NCBI GenBank assembly: GCA_003342895.1
Contig: PTFA01000158.1
Location: 1,939,559 to 2,003,558 of the forward strand
Reading direction: 5' to 3'
DNA from: Casuarius casuarius
Taxonomy: Eukaryota > Chordata > Aves > Casuariiformes > Casuariidae
DNA: 64,000 nucleotides
Notes under the pieces: generated by a model
What the model was told of the DNA's origin: nothing
The model's input: only the letters and a program-made list of their open reading frames with translations
The model's database searches: none
Translations under genes and position numbers: made by a program
Shown here: in pieces, positions 1 to 13,259 of the stretch
Position numbering within the stretch: the stretch's first letter is position 1
Layout of the letters: each line of letters starts with the position of its first letter

Positions 1-39
1 ATGTAAAACTGAGCCTGAGAAAGTTATTTCCCCACCTTT

Positions 40-215
40 GAAGCCCGCGGGGAAATTAATTACTTTTCCTGCAAAGCCTCCTGGGTGGCAGCTGCTTGTC
101 AGACTTTTTCTCCCATGCTGAGAAGAGCGCTCTGACAAGCGTGCCCAACGCACCTCCCGCCAGCGGGCTCTGCAGCATGGGAGCGTGCCGGCCAGCGGGG
201 AAACCCAGCTCTCGC
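40..215. other. CpG-rich patch in TYR intron 3
   Basis: About 175 bp at the left edge holds many CpG dinucleotides (CCCGCGGGG, GAGCGCTC, ACAAGCGTG, CAACGCAC, GCGTGCCGGC) in a window that is otherwise CpG-poor. The 9-mer GCCAGCGGG occurs twice (159-167 and 191-199). An 86-codon open frame (96-356) overlaps it but has low-complexity composition and no recognised homology. It may be a small unmethylated regulatory element or simply a local GC fluctuation. The sequence alone does not decide. Confidence 0.35.
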
Positions 216-3200
216 CCTTCTCAGATGAGTAGCAAAATTGCTTCAGCACTGGCTGCTGTTGTGCTGGGAGCCACCAAATCACAGAACCCAGCAGTGTTTT
301 ACAAGGTAGAATATCAGAGAAAGAAAACTGGTCCCCGGCAGTTTCATTCAGGGTGAACCAGAAGAGACATCGGTCACAAGCTTTATCGGCACCCACAGAC
401 TCCTACCACAAGTACAAGATAGACAGTAGATCAGTACTGGAGGGATGGGAAACCCAAGCACAGAATTTTTTAGAAATTGTAGCAGACAAGACTTTGTTTT
501 AATTCTGCTTCCCTTTGGGGATGTCTACAAATTTCTTTGCAGGAGGACACAAACTCCCTCTATTCTCATGCAGCCCTCACGTAGTTGCGCTCAGCTAGCA
601 GTAAACCTGAGCTGATAACCCTCCCCTCTTAACCTCTTAGGCTTAGTATCATGTTCGCCAGAGCTACTTAGCTTGTCTGATGGAGCTGACTCACTCAAAG
701 TGGGCTCAGTATGTGGGTAGAGCGAGTTCTCATCTACTGCAAAATACCACATAAATATATCCATAGAAAACAGAGTGTAAGTGGGAAGGTTGGGGTGTTG
801 CTGAGGAACACAGCTCCCCAGTATCTCTCCTTTAATATCCTTGTGTCTGGGGCTGAAATGCAAACTGTACACTGAGACACTGAAGCTGGGCTATTACATC
901 TATTCTGGTAAGGAGATTAGGGTTCCTGCTACAGCAACTCCCAAGCACCCAAAGGGATGTAGGAGCAGCCTCGGAGGGTCACACCACAGGTCCCTCTAAC
1001 CCATATCATGTCTCCAGTGGTGGCCAGGAGCAGATGGGTAGGGAAGAAATACGGGTTTACAGCAACCTTGCACCTGCTTTTTACCTCTACATATATAAAA
1101 CTTACAGTGCTGCAGATCTACCTTGTTTTAGGGGAATGGGGAAAGGAAGGTTAAGCAGACATCTCGTGGGATATGTGTGTAATACAATACTTGGCAATCT
1201 CAGCTGCCATGTCATTATTCAGGTTAGATGTTTGTAATGGTCCATTCTGCTCCTAAAATCAATGATATAGGAGGTTCAGTTCAAATAGTTTGATTTAAAG
1301 TGCATGTTTTATATCACTGTTATGGCAAGATTTTAGTTCACTGAATGCAGTTATAAAATGGATCGCTTTGCATACTACTACATATTATGCAAGTGATTAG
1401 TGTTTTTTAAAAGGAAAGGTTACTTTGCCCAGAAAATGGGCAAGAGCAATATCATTAGTCTTCACCTATTCTCGTAATGCTAGAGGAGGAGAAAGCTCTC
1501 TCTGTGGTACAGTGATCAAGACAAACTCTAACGCAGACAGCCAGTATAGCATTGAATTTCCTTCCTGCAGCACTTCTGCAATAATAGCTGCCATAATTGT
1601 TCAAATTGTAAAAAATCACAAGAAAACATGGTACTTTTCTCACCCACATGTAGGTACCTTCTATTCATCAAAAGAAATTATCACTTTGCTACCGTAGATG
1701 TGATTTATATTTTACATGCCCTTGTGAACCTCAATAATGACAATCTCTCAGTCTCAAAAGAAATGAATTACAGAGCACAGGAGCAGGTTACATAGAGTCA
1801 GTCCAGCTACCTCCACAGCAGTCCATTTTAATCTGCTTGTTATCTCTCCCTTCAGGGGAAACTAGTTATTAAACTTCGGAGCAATTGGCATTTGTACCAT
1901 CTCTTACTTCAAGTGATGTCTTTCTGTAGCTGTAAGCTGTGGTAATGATGAACCTGAGAAAGTTAACACAGGAAACATACTCCAGCAAATGTTAACTCTC
2001 TTTTTCATGCAGCACATTATTGCATTTGTATTTTCTTATTTACGAAGGACAGAGGCACACCATCATCTTTCTTAAATACCTTGGCTTTTACAGTGTCAGA
2101 GAACATCAGGGACATAAATCTGAATGAGAAATGAATACTTTTAACCAAAAATTGCCCTGGTTTTACAGCAAGGGGTGAAATAACACACATTATGACAGCT
2201 ATTTTAAGGAACAATAATTCCTCTCCTGCATCAAGTTAGAGTCACTGCTGACTTTCACTGGTATAAAGCTGAGCCTGACTCAACTAAGGAAAGTGATAGA
2301 GTTTAGATCAGATATCTGACTGAATCTCAGCTCAGCTAAGCCTGACCTAAAGTCACCTTTTTTCTAGGAAAGGTGTAGAATAAGCTTCAGTAGCAGTTGG
2401 CTTGCTCTAACGATAACTGGATTACAATTAGGCAACCACCTAGTCCCACGTTAGATTATATTCATGTTTTTCTGCACAGATTCTTAGACAATTTCCAATG
2501 CTGAGCTCCTGCCATGAGTGCAGTGAGTGATGTGCTTATCCATTATCTCCTTCTCCAGCAGGAATAAAGCTCTTTATGTTGTAATCCATCAGTAACCGAT
2601 CAAATATGGGCTGGGCTCAGTACTTGTCGGTTCAGCCTACACCATTTCCTGAAAAGGGAGAGGAGGAGAATCTTTCCGTCAGATTCATTGACTGGAATAC
2701 TGAGTTACAAGGCTGCCCAGCAGGTTGGGCTTCATCATACAGCAGCTGTGCCCTAGACCTATATGCTACAGGATCCTAGCAGCCATATGGGTTTCCTGGA
2801 AAAAGTTAGGTATTTAAGAATATGATTCCTGGGAGTCGACACAGTGAATGGGGAAGAGAAAGCTGGGCATTCAGCAGCTCTCTCTGTGAGAGGAACAGCA
2901 CTTATTCCTGCTCTCCTGGCATTCAGCTTTCTCTATTTAGGGTTGTTACGTGTGAATCGTCTTCTGGACTCAGGTGCCTAAGCAGCTTTTTCTCACAATA
3001 GAGGTTGGTGGAGCTGCAACCTGTTTTATTCTAAGAGAAAACTGCTTAGAGCACTTCATTATTACTGGACCAGTGACTGGAACATGCGTAGCCCTCTGCA
3101 CCCACGTGGGCATGCTGAGCAGCAGGGAGAGACCCAACCACATATTCTCCAGCTGGGTATGGTTACTTCATTGTTTGACATAAAGAGGAACAGTTTCAGC

Positions 3201-4029
3201 TGAAATGGCTGCAGATCCTTTCTCTTCCCCTAATCCTAGAGGGGTGGTGAGGGCATTTTACAGATAAGGGGAAAAATGCTTAGGGGAGGGAAGGAAGATA
3301 CAAGGATATCTTCCTGTCTTAGGGATAGAGGGAAGATAGTCATATCCCAGGTGATCGCAGTAACCTTGAAGCTTTCAGTAGAGTCAGACGTGGGCAAAGA
3401 AAGGAGCACTGGTTGTCTCTTAGATGGGACTGGTCATGCTGCATTATGCCTGTACTCTCTCCCTCCCTTTTGTTTCCTTTATCTGGCTCTCTCCAAGCTC
3501 CCAGTTTGTGGTGTGCCACAAATGAGAACAAAGGAGGTGGAAGGAAGTGCAGATGCTTGTAGTGGGATGGTGAAGCAGGCCAGTGCCAAGATCCTCAGAT
3601 GCCACATGGCTCCCGAGTTCTGTGATACTTTTGTAGGGAGTATGAAGATGTCAATATGGTACATATTATTATGATGCATCCAGAGAACTGCCCTTCAGGA
3701 AGAGCCTGCAGACAATGTCAGTCTGGCTAGACAAGCAAGGTGCTTCGTGCTGTGTGTGCATTGCCCCTCACTATTGCAGGTGGTCTAGTACACCACGGTC
3801 AACAAAAGCAAGCAACTTTTTTAGTTAAGAAGGTGGAGTAAAGGTAAACAATATACCAGGCCAGACCTTCCCTGAAAATGAATATTCATATTTCAGAGAC
3901 ATGGCATTCATCTATATGGGAATAAATGCTGCAGGATAAAACTTATACTCACACTATTAAGTGAAAGAGAAGCTCCACTGGGCTAAAACATCCCTTTTTG
4001 TCTGTTTTGGGCAGATCTTTGTTTAAAGT

Positions 4030-4905
4030 GTTAGCAGTTGCTGAGTCCAGTAGCTCCATAAAGCCAAGGATGGCTCCCTGTCCCCAGGTCCAGCCAAAAC
4101 TGAGGCTGAGCACGTATTCACAGTAAACACACATACACACAATAAATATACAAATATACGCGGCCAGCCATGCACGTCAACACAGAAAACACAGCACTCA
4201 CACAAACACAAACAGCACAAATGGCCTTATCTTGTTCCTCTCTCTGGCTGACCAGGATGAACACCCATCAGTGGAAAATACATATATATATACATATACA
4301 TATATATACATATATGTGATGTGGATTCCCTAGTAACTGGCCTTACTCAGTCCTTCCAGCAGCTGGCACCTGGATCCCTGGTCTCCTCAGTTGCTGCTAC
4401 CTGGATATATCGGCCCCTGAACTTGCAGACATACAGACACACTGTGAATCCCTTTAGTAACTGGCCTTAGATACACGGTCTGTCTGGTAGCTGCCTCTGA
4501 GTCCCCCTGGCTTACTAGTTCTCTCACCCACAGATGTACATATAAATGGGTCTTTCTGGTAGCTAGTCCAGACCTTTGACCTCACCAGTGGCCCATCACA
4601 GGCCCCACGGTCTCTCTAGCAGCTGTCTTGGACCTCCTGTTCCCTCATGTAGGCAACTCTCAGACCACTCTGGTCGCTCCAATAGATTGTCCAGGCTTGT
4701 GATCACTTTGATATCTGGCTCCAAAACCTCCTATCTACTCACTGCCTTATCTGGCTTCATGTTTGCCAGCAATCGGCAACCGCACACTGACGTACACACC
4801 CCCACAATATGCATACTTTCTGGTCTCTCCAGTTGCTGGCACTGGGATACACAGGGCTCTGTGAACCATGGTCTGACTACAGTTGCTGGCACTTAGACCT
4901 CCATA
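4030..4905. repeat. Degenerate minisatellite-like array, ~60-65 bp units
   Basis: A degenerate motif close to GGTCTCTCCAGTAGCTGGC, followed by ACCTGGAYCT-like sequence, recurs at about 4350, 4380, 4477, 4547, 4608, 4670, 4820 and 4868. A weaker copy lies near 4033. Several neighbouring copies are 61-70 bp apart, which suggests an old tandem array. The sub-motif CTAGTAACTGGCCTTA / TTAGTAACTGGCCTTA appears at about 4330 and 4454. The array flanks a TA/CA microsatellite. Unit boundaries are approximate because the copies are strongly diverged. Confidence 0.55.
4281..4316. repeat. TA/CA microsatellite
   Basis: A 36 bp run of alternating CATATATA and TACATA units sits at the edge of the minisatellite-like array. 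A CA-rich stretch just upstream (about 4120-4215) contributes several ACACA blocks. The tract is likely length-variable between individuals. Confidence 0.85.
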
Positions 4906-5689
4906 CACACACATGCACACACAAGAGAGAGCCCTGCACCCAGGGAAATACTTAGTAAGAAGGAAGGATGGACTGTGCTGATCAGGTACAGGACATGGCC
5001 AGACAAGTGTATTGACCAGAACCTGTTTACACCCAATCAGCCTTCCTTTTCTATTTTCCCACACGTGTTCCTCCCCAAAGCACCTTGACCTCTCCCTTTC
5101 CCCAGCCTTGGCTCCTCCCCTAAACATCCCATAATAAGTCTTGTACAATGCCAAGATAATCTTTCCCAGCATCCCATAACAAGTACCACTCCCCAGAGGC
5201 AGTAATCTCCTCAGGCTGTAGGATGATGGAGAAAGCCTCTCCTCTTGTCTCCTCTGGTGGGTTTCACACCTGGACCATGGGCCAATTGCTCTCCTGTGAC
5301 AGCCCTGGGAGCAGCCAGGTCAGGGTACTCTGTTTGCTCTGATTGGGGTATTGGGGTTCCTCCACCTGCTGCTGCTCATCCATGTTCCTTCATTTGTGGA
5401 GCTGAGCCTTTATTCACATAAACTAACAGAGTAGTACAGCCTGCATTTGAAAGGCAACCCCCTCTAAGCTGAGAGCTGGGCTTCTTTGGTTCTCTCCACA
5501 CTGGCCAACAAGGACGCTCTTCTATAACCTTTGGGGACATGATACCTGACTGCTAGCAGTGAAGCACACCCAGTGTGGTCTGGGCAATCCTTTGGCATTA
5601 CAGCTCACCAGGACCAAGACGTGTGGATTCTGAATGAACCTGCAACCAAAATTGTCCTTACCTGGGATTTCCCCTATGTATCAAGACAT

Positions 5690-5800
5690 ATAGAAGCATA
5701 GAATGAGAAGTATTCAGGTAGGAAGGGACCTGAACTTTCCAGGAGAGCCAAATTGTCCCAGGAAACACTCCGGTCAGAGCCCAGGATCACAGTGATCAGC
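5690..5800 (-). repeat. CR1-like 3'-end remnant
   Basis: The stretch contains AGCATAGAATG, then GTAGGAAGGGACCTGAAC, then a CCAGG/GAGCCC region. This is the order seen in the reverse complement of CR1 LINE 3' ends (catagaatcatagaat, then a 'ggttggaagggacct' block). It is short and strongly diverged, so both subfamily and boundaries are uncertain. CR1 elements are the dominant retrotransposons of birds and other reptiles, so this supports a sauropsid source. Confidence 0.5.
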
Positions 5801-7121
5801 TGCAGTACAACTTGTAAGCAAGTGCCCTATATGTGAATATACCTGACAAGGTTATGATCAGTTCTTAGCTGCCATATATATTCAAAACTGGTGAGTCCTT
5901 TGCTCATCTTTTTCCCAGTCCAGAAAGACCAGCCCAGCCAGGTGTCCTTTTGGAGCATGCAATGGTGTTACCCAGAGCCAGGGTGAATGACACACAAGTG
6001 CAGAATAGCCAGCAGGTGTGATCTTTATTCACATATAACACATTTGTCATGATATTGGACCTCCTTGTTACCTTGCTATTCCAGTCTGTCTTTTTTTCAT
6101 TTCTTCTTCTGTCTTTTTCTCCACCCAGCCTGTCCCAACACCCTCCCCTGTCCTGATCTGCCATAACACCGTACTGCTGGGAGCAAGATGAAGCACAGAC
6201 CCACAAGAGCTGTCTCGCTCCCAGGCTCTTGCTCCCAGTTTCTTAGGACACACTGGAAACAGAGTTCTCACCAGTCTTGGCTGTCCAAGGGTGGTCCCAT
6301 CACTCTCCAGGCAGAGGCAAAGACAGCTCACTCACAGCCCTACGTCTTCCACCTCTCCTACCCATCTAGCCCCGATCTCTGCCACACGCCCTTCTCAGTC
6401 TGTATATACTCACGTCCATGCCAAATCCACTTTGTAAGAACTATCATCAGACAGCCTGATTGCTCCCGTTGTCTCTTGGAGACAGAGCTTGTCCTGGTTG
6501 GCACTCCTGAACAGGCTCATCAAAGTGGAGGAAGGGTAGGTTTGGCACAGACTTTCAGGCAACCAGCCAGAGCTGCTGTCACCAATACTTGTCATCTTAC
6601 CTTGTGTGAGCTGCCAGGTACTGTTGTGGAAGGAGTTGTGAGGAAGGCTGCAATAGCTCAGCGGTCTAGGTCAGGCTTGGCGCAATATACCCTCCTTAAG
6701 ATAATGATGAAAATCATACAGGGCATCACATGAAGGGTAGCAGAGCAGGGTCACACAGCGTAAGCTATGCAGAGGAATCAGCAACTGGTGTTGGAGTGGC
6801 TGAACAGTTATTGCAGGGTTTTGTGGGAAAGGCGTTGTGCCCAAGGTTGCCCCACGCATGCTGTAGCATGGAAGTGACTGGAGAAGTCTAGAAGTTCCCC
6901 AACATCCAGGACCGGGACACAGAGTAAGCATTGTTGCCCTGGGCAGTTCTCAGGAGTGATTCAACAGCAGGGAGACATGGCCGTGGAGATCTTGGCTGCA
7001 TTTCTCACAATAACTGAGGGCAGCATCTTAATTTTTAATTTTTAATCAGACACTTGCATTATGACCAGCACAATTTGTTTACAATGAACCTGAGAGTCCC
7101 TGTAGTGTCTTTAGCCTACTT

Positions 7122-7136
7122 AAAAAAAAAAAAAAA
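7122..7136 (+). repeat. Poly-A run (15 A)
   Basis: A pure run of 15 A follows TACTT. No target-site duplication or retrotransposon body that I recognise precedes it, so it is a simple homopolymer as far as can be seen. Confidence 0.8.
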
Positions 7137-9235
7137 GACACTGCAATATAACCGCATACGCTGGCAAACAGTACAATGCCTTGACTTTACAACCTAAGCA
7201 TTAGAAGCTCTTCCAGGACTGAAGCACCAATGTTTCTCCCAAACACTTAGGCTGGGAATTACCCTAGGTGACTTTGTAATATCAGGTGACTAGTGCCAAC
7301 TTTTAAAGTGATGATTACTGCGCCTAGTCCTTGGACTGGCACTTCAGCCCTCCTCAATTTGTTTCCATTCTCCTTTCTTTCCACATGCAAATATATCTTG
7401 CTTGCCAGATTTATTTTACAGAATGTTGCATCTCATGATACTGGAATAAATGGTATGAGTGAGTTCTAAGGGATATTGTTCTGCCTTCCTTCTACCATAG
7501 TATGCCTGACCTAGCCTCTCTTTCACAGCTGCAAATCAGCAATGAATGTGGCTATGTCAAATCTGCTGCAAGTAGTGACAAGGGTACATATTTGAATGTG
7601 ATAAAGTGATAAGTTGAACTGTTATTACTGTCTGTGTGCATGCTTAGCAGAGGCATGAACTTACCAGGCTGAAGCTAATCAGAAACAAAGGGCAGTTTCA
7701 CAGTTCCTTTAAGTCAGCATAACCTTGCACATGACCATCAGAAGAAACAATCCTGCTCAGCTCTTGCTGCTGCATGGTGGTGCTCAGTTCTGCTCCTCCC
7801 TTGCGCTGGTACTGACTTTTGCACAACGACATAATGCATCAGGTCTGGGTTTTTATCTGACCTCAGCTATCCCAGAACAAATTAAAAGAAATGAGATGGT
7901 TGGTTTTAAACCAAATCGGTTGCTAGATTCTTTTTAAGGTAAGGCTGTACAAACACTTACAGCAAAGGCAAGGACAAGAAGGTAGAAGAAAGCAGGGCTG
8001 TATCATCTGTAGCAACATGGACATAAAGTGATCATGAACCATCAGCATAAAGAGGAGAGTATAGTCCTTGTCCCACCGGGAACACAAGCAGCATCACACA
8101 TGCTCCTGGCTACGTGGCAGTGAAATTCTTATACAGGTACACAGTCGTCTTCTTCCCACCTTCCTTCTCTGCAGCCCTCCTTAATTGCAGAGTAAAACAC
8201 CCTGGCTTAAACTTCTGGAAAATCTTCCTGAATGGCCGGTTAGGTTTACGCTATGTGTCGGTGTCTCTGTGATGGTTCAACACAAGGAAATCTTTAGGAA
8301 ATATTTAAGATCTGCTTTCTCCTCTTACACTGCAAGCTATCGAGTATAGATCATGACAGTGGAGACGCACTGTTGGGAAACTGTTCTTAGAAGTGACTCT
8401 TCCCAAAACCATAAAGAAAACAGTTATTCCAATTGTTTTACTCTACTTTTTACAGGTTTTAAGTTTCTCTTCTTGTGAGCAACGTCTTATATCAAAACAC
8501 ACAATGGTAGCTAGGACAGTATGAAGTTATCCAGCCTACATACAGCAGTGCTGCTTATACTCTGCTTGATATTTCCCACTGGCAACATAAACCCATTTAT
8601 TTTGACTCATCCTTTCATTAGCTGTAATCCCTGTTGTATATATTATTCACAGAGCAATATGAATCCAACTATATATTTTGGTGGCCTTTTTTTAATGATC
8701 CTCAAATCAATCTTGCTTTTTCCCCCCCCTACTCTTTAAACCAAGCTTTTTCAAATTAATTTTCTACTAAGGCTCATTTCATTTCACTTTGTATAATGTG
8801 GTATGTATGGAGCAGAACAACAAGGAAAATATTCAGATCCATTTTATATGCAATCAGATGGAAGTGATATATCCGTGTCTTTTATAGATGGCTTTAATTT
8901 TCTCTGTAAAAGTACCTTACCACACTAAAACCCTTTGCAAAGCTGAAGTATATTTCTCCAAAATGAAAATTTAAGCTACTGAAGCATCAGCATACCTGGT
9001 GGGAATCCTTATAGCTTTTTATTGTATACCAGCTTGTTAGACCTAACCATGCTGGTACACACAAGTATTATTAGGCTTACTAAAAGTCAGAGAGATCTGG
9101 ACATACATCTATACCAAAACCATAAATGAAACTGAGACCACCTGCTTTGCAATGATGAAGTCTGACTCCTACAGGCATCACAGTCTGGTAGGCACAGAGT
9201 GGCCCTGTAGTGGAGGTCCTACTCCACTGCAGCAT

Positions 9236-9310
9236 ATCTGGTGTGATCTTGGACAAGTCATTTTTACAATGCGCCTATGTTCTCTAAAGTAAAATGGGGC
9301 TCCTGAAAGT
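9236..9310 (-). repeat. MIR/CORE-SINE-like remnant
   Basis: The sequence reads GTGTGATCTTGGACAAGTCA, then a C/T-rich gap, then AAAGTAAAATGGGGCTCC. This matches the order of the reverse complement of MIR-type SINE cores ('tgaccttgggcaagtca ... tgtaaaatgggg'). The element is old and short. An L3/CR1-type LINE tail with a similar segment is an alternative. Confidence 0.5.
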
Positions 9311-9965
9311 TCTTTAATATGCAAAAATAAATTTTTTGGCTCTTTTGACCTTTTGAGAATAATTCCAACCAGATAACATCCTTCAGTTATTTCTGAGTCA
9401 AGCACTCGATTTCTGATTGAACCAAAGAGTTAAAGTGATTGTGAATTTATAGTGTCCCTAAATTAGTTGTTCCAAGGTTTAAATACAAACACTGAGCCTT
9501 ATTTTAGCCTATTTTTTTCGAAGAAGTCACCCCTATTCTACAACACTAAAATACTGTCTCTTATCACAAAAATATTCTTTGCATAGATTCTTCATCATCA
9601 TACTCCAGTAATTCTTAAACCTTCAGTATTTAGTTTAATAAAACTCCAGCCTTAAAATCATTCCTGCTTTGTTAGTACAAAATAATGAATGAGTTTCTTT
9701 GGGCTCTAAATGTGAGACAGGTTTTTTTCAAAATTCAGATTATTCTCCTATCCCTTTCAGTTTCTTATTCTGTCACTCTGGATCCCTTCCATTTTAGGAA
9801 ATACCTTCTTACATGTTGTTACCAAAAGAATCCCCTGTAAGCTGCTTGTAGATGTTAATGTAAGCCACAAACCCAGAGATGAAAAGGATCCAGCCTTCTT
9901 TTGGAAATAATGACCCCATATAGTTAATGGCCCACCATTAAAATGTCTTAATTGCATATCAAGCC

Positions 9966-9981
9966 TTTTTTTTTTTTTTTT
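9966..9981 (+). repeat. Poly-T run (16 T)
   Basis: A pure T homopolymer of 16 bases lies in TYR intron 3. No element could be assigned to it. Confidence 0.8.
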
Positions 9982-10096
9982 ATGTGCAAAGTGCCTGTCA
10001 AGAAGGAATCTTAAGCCACTGAGGCAAAGAGAGCCGAATTAATTTGCTCTGACCACCAGCCACGATTGCTCAAAGGGTTTGGATAATTGGGCACTT

Positions 10097-10107
10097 GGGG
10101 GGGGGGG
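10097..10107 (+). repeat. G11 homopolymer
   Basis: A run of 11 G, flanked by GCACTT and CTAAAAAA, stands in AT-rich DNA. Such runs are prone to slippage and sequencing error. Confidence 0.8.
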
Positions 10108-11450
10108 CTAAAAAATAAAGATATAGTTTCTGAATGTCTCATTTTTAAGTGTCTGACCTTGTACTAAAATGAGCCCACCCCTAATAACTGGAGTTTGTTT
10201 TCTTCAGCCCAAGCAGGATAGCTCACTCCAGTGGATTCCCTCCCTCCTCCAAATGCTTCCTGATAGCTGATCCCAAGCCCTGAATATTTTAATCCTTGGA
10301 AGAAGATAAGGAAGGAATTGGCTTAGACAAAAAGGTCTTCTTTTTTTTTTGCATAGGGGAATTTTGTGTCCCTAAGTGAGGCCAACATATTTGTTTCTTC
10401 TTTTCTAGTCAAACTGATGGTAACCTTTGCTTTTCACCCAGTAACTGTTCTTCCTTTTCCTCCTCCTTCTCCTCTCTGTTAGTGAGTATTTATGGTCTAT
10501 GTCTGTTAGATTCCAGGTTAGGTTCTCTCCATTCCCATCCCCTGAAACTAATTCCCAATGGCTTTTGATTAGCTCTTCTCTTCTTTCCTTTATCCCGCCT
10601 TGTATTTCCCACCACCCTCAGGTCCCATCTGCTCTCTTCAACACTGCCAACATCTCCCAGATGACGTCAGTTTAGCTGGGATTGCAGTGGTAAAAAAAGT
10701 CTCCAAGTCTGGAGAATGTCACCTCTACTTGTGCAAAAAACTAATTAGCTGTTTGCCCTCTTTGTCTACATCCTGAGAAAGAGCAACCAGGACTGCTGTG
10801 GGAATCAGACAGATCTCTCCCTCACTGAACCTCTGTTTGGTACTATTTTTTTCACTGAAGACATGTGGAAATTGTATATCATGGAGCCCTGATTCTTTGG
10901 GTGTCTTTTTATCATTCTTGGTCCCACTATACCAAGGAAGGGAGGCCTTTAGTTGCCATTTTATTCATAGTCTTCCTTTATTAGGGTCTCAGGGCCAGCG
11001 GAGGACACAGGGGTTCATATAAAGAAAACATCATATTTGTGTTTTTCAAAGATAACCAAGAAACCCAGTACAGGCAGTTCAAGTCTGCCATTCTGCTCCA
11101 CACCTGGCTTTCCTACAGGGGACATCATCACTCTGCAAAGGGACCTGGTTAGCAGAGCACACATTGTCTCTGTGTGTGTATAGTTTTAATTCTGCAGTCC
11201 TAAGCTATTCTTCCAAGTGTGTGCTACCGAGCAGAGTACAGAAAATAAGTATATCTTTTCAAGGTACTAAACTGAAGTAACTTACAAATGGTTTTCTTTA
11301 CAAAAGAAAACCAAAAGCTCTACCAGCAGTGAGTGGATCAACATCTGATGACTGAAGTACTGAGTTATCTTTGCCACAGAAAACACATGCCAGTTATCTG
11401 ATAGAGCTAGCATTTTTGGCATACTAAGATACATGAACAAACTGTCAGAT

Positions 11451-11476
11451 GATCATTGTAAATGAGCATTGTAAAT
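11451..11476 (+). repeat. 13-bp tandem duplication
   Basis: Two adjacent near-identical 13-mers are seen: GATCATTGTAAAT then GAGCATTGTAAAT. They differ at one position and look like a small local duplication. Confidence 0.75.
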
Positions 11477-13259
11477 GTTCAGATGTGTTCTGTTTGCCTG
11501 CAGGAAAGGATAGCATTACATGAATGAGAGCATTTTTGATGTTAATTGCCTTAAATTAAGACATGGATTGAGAGAGGACAGTTACCACAGAACAACTGAA
11601 AAGGGGTAACTTGTCTGATCTCTGTGGTATCTCCTCAACTGCAAATTAATTATTTTCCTGCACCTCAGTGGAGAAAAAAAAATCCTTTTCCTATTCCTCC
11701 TAGAATTCGTAATTCATTGGCCCCAGTATACTGAAGCAAAAGACAGTGTAATTATCTTCTCCATATATACAATTGTTGTGCCCAAAGTCTTTTCAGTTAA
11801 GGTCAGTCTCCAAGGAACAGCAACACCATGCCAATGTCACCACCTGCGTGATAGCACAAGCCATAGGTTACATTAGGATTCAAGTTTTCTTTAAAAATAC
11901 GTGAGGGGAGTTAATGGACTCAGTTTGGGAGTCTCAAAATGTTGCTCTTTGGTATGAAATGGCCTAAGGTGTCCAGCAAGTACTACTTGTACTTCACAGC
12001 AGAGATATAACTTAAGTCTGCTCCTTCTCCCTGGCTTTTCCTCCTTAGCGGATGCAAGCGGGAGGTTTCTTTTCCCACCCAGCTGGGAAACCTGTTTTAC
12101 AAGGTGAGGGTAAGGTTCTTTCTCTCATAATTTCTCTTAACTGAGGCAGGAAACGGCAGTGCCTCCCTTTTAAAAGGAGAAACGCTAACAGATGAGAATG
12201 TAAAAAATACAAGTGATGTATTAGGGCTGTCAGGCTCTAATGGCTTTTTCTCAGGCAGAAGAAGAAAAACATGAAGATCTTCAAGAAAATACTGAGCAGC
12301 ATGCATTATCTTGCCAAGAGAAAGCTAGTATTGCAAGTTCATCCTGTCGAACAATTTGGGAATAAGCCTTTAAGTGGAAAGAATGAATGCAACTTCATCC
12401 AATCACTTTGTTAGCAAGCAGAATATGATACTAGTATCTCAAAGTGGCTAAAGAAAAGTCAAGATAAGTGGACAGAGCCAGTTATTTAAGAACAGACAGT
12501 GAAAAACATGACTCTTGAAACCCACAGGGATATTTATGAGATTTCTACAGTGGCATACATCTGTGGTAGATGAAATGGATTTCAGTAAAGATCATATGAT
12601 TTTATGCTGGTGCCATATGGCTAGGGAGGGAACTGTTTATAAACAGCTCACCAAAATGTTCAGTATAGCTTGTGCATCAGCAGAACTCATCATATCAGTA
12701 ATTAAGGGCATAAGATTGTGTCTGAATCTAAGGATCAGCTGCAAGGACAGACAATTCAATGCTCCTGCTACTGCTAAGAAAAGCTTGATATCTAATGTAG
12801 CAACCACATCGCAAATGAAAGAATCTAAAGCGCATATGTTCATTTCCATGGAAATGCTTTGCATTTGCATTCTATTTAAAAGATTACTATCCTAAGAATT
12901 CTTCTTGAAACTGCTTATGAAATTGCAACATTTAAGTCATCCAGATAGGATGCTGCATTTCAGGGCATCATATGAAGTTATTTCAGGTGAATGATGGCTT
13001 CTTGTTCAGAACTGTGTGCTCATCAACCCTCCAGATTTTCAGAATGTGAATGCTCAGCATTTTCTGAAAGGCACTCCCTAAGAAGCATCTCAGATGGAGC
13101 ATTCAAAAGTTAAGATATGGATCATCACCAGATTTTGGAAAACTGATCTAAGTCCTATCTCTGTCTTCTTCCTAAAATGTTACTATGTCCCCAGAACCAA
13201 AGTACCTCAGCACTTCTAACCTTCCTGTGCCACAGAGAAGAGCTATCTCAGCTCCCATC

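Noticed and set aside
3245..3330. ATTTTACAGATAAGGGG, similar to MIR
   Set aside because: Only one short word matches and the flanks do not continue the MIR order.
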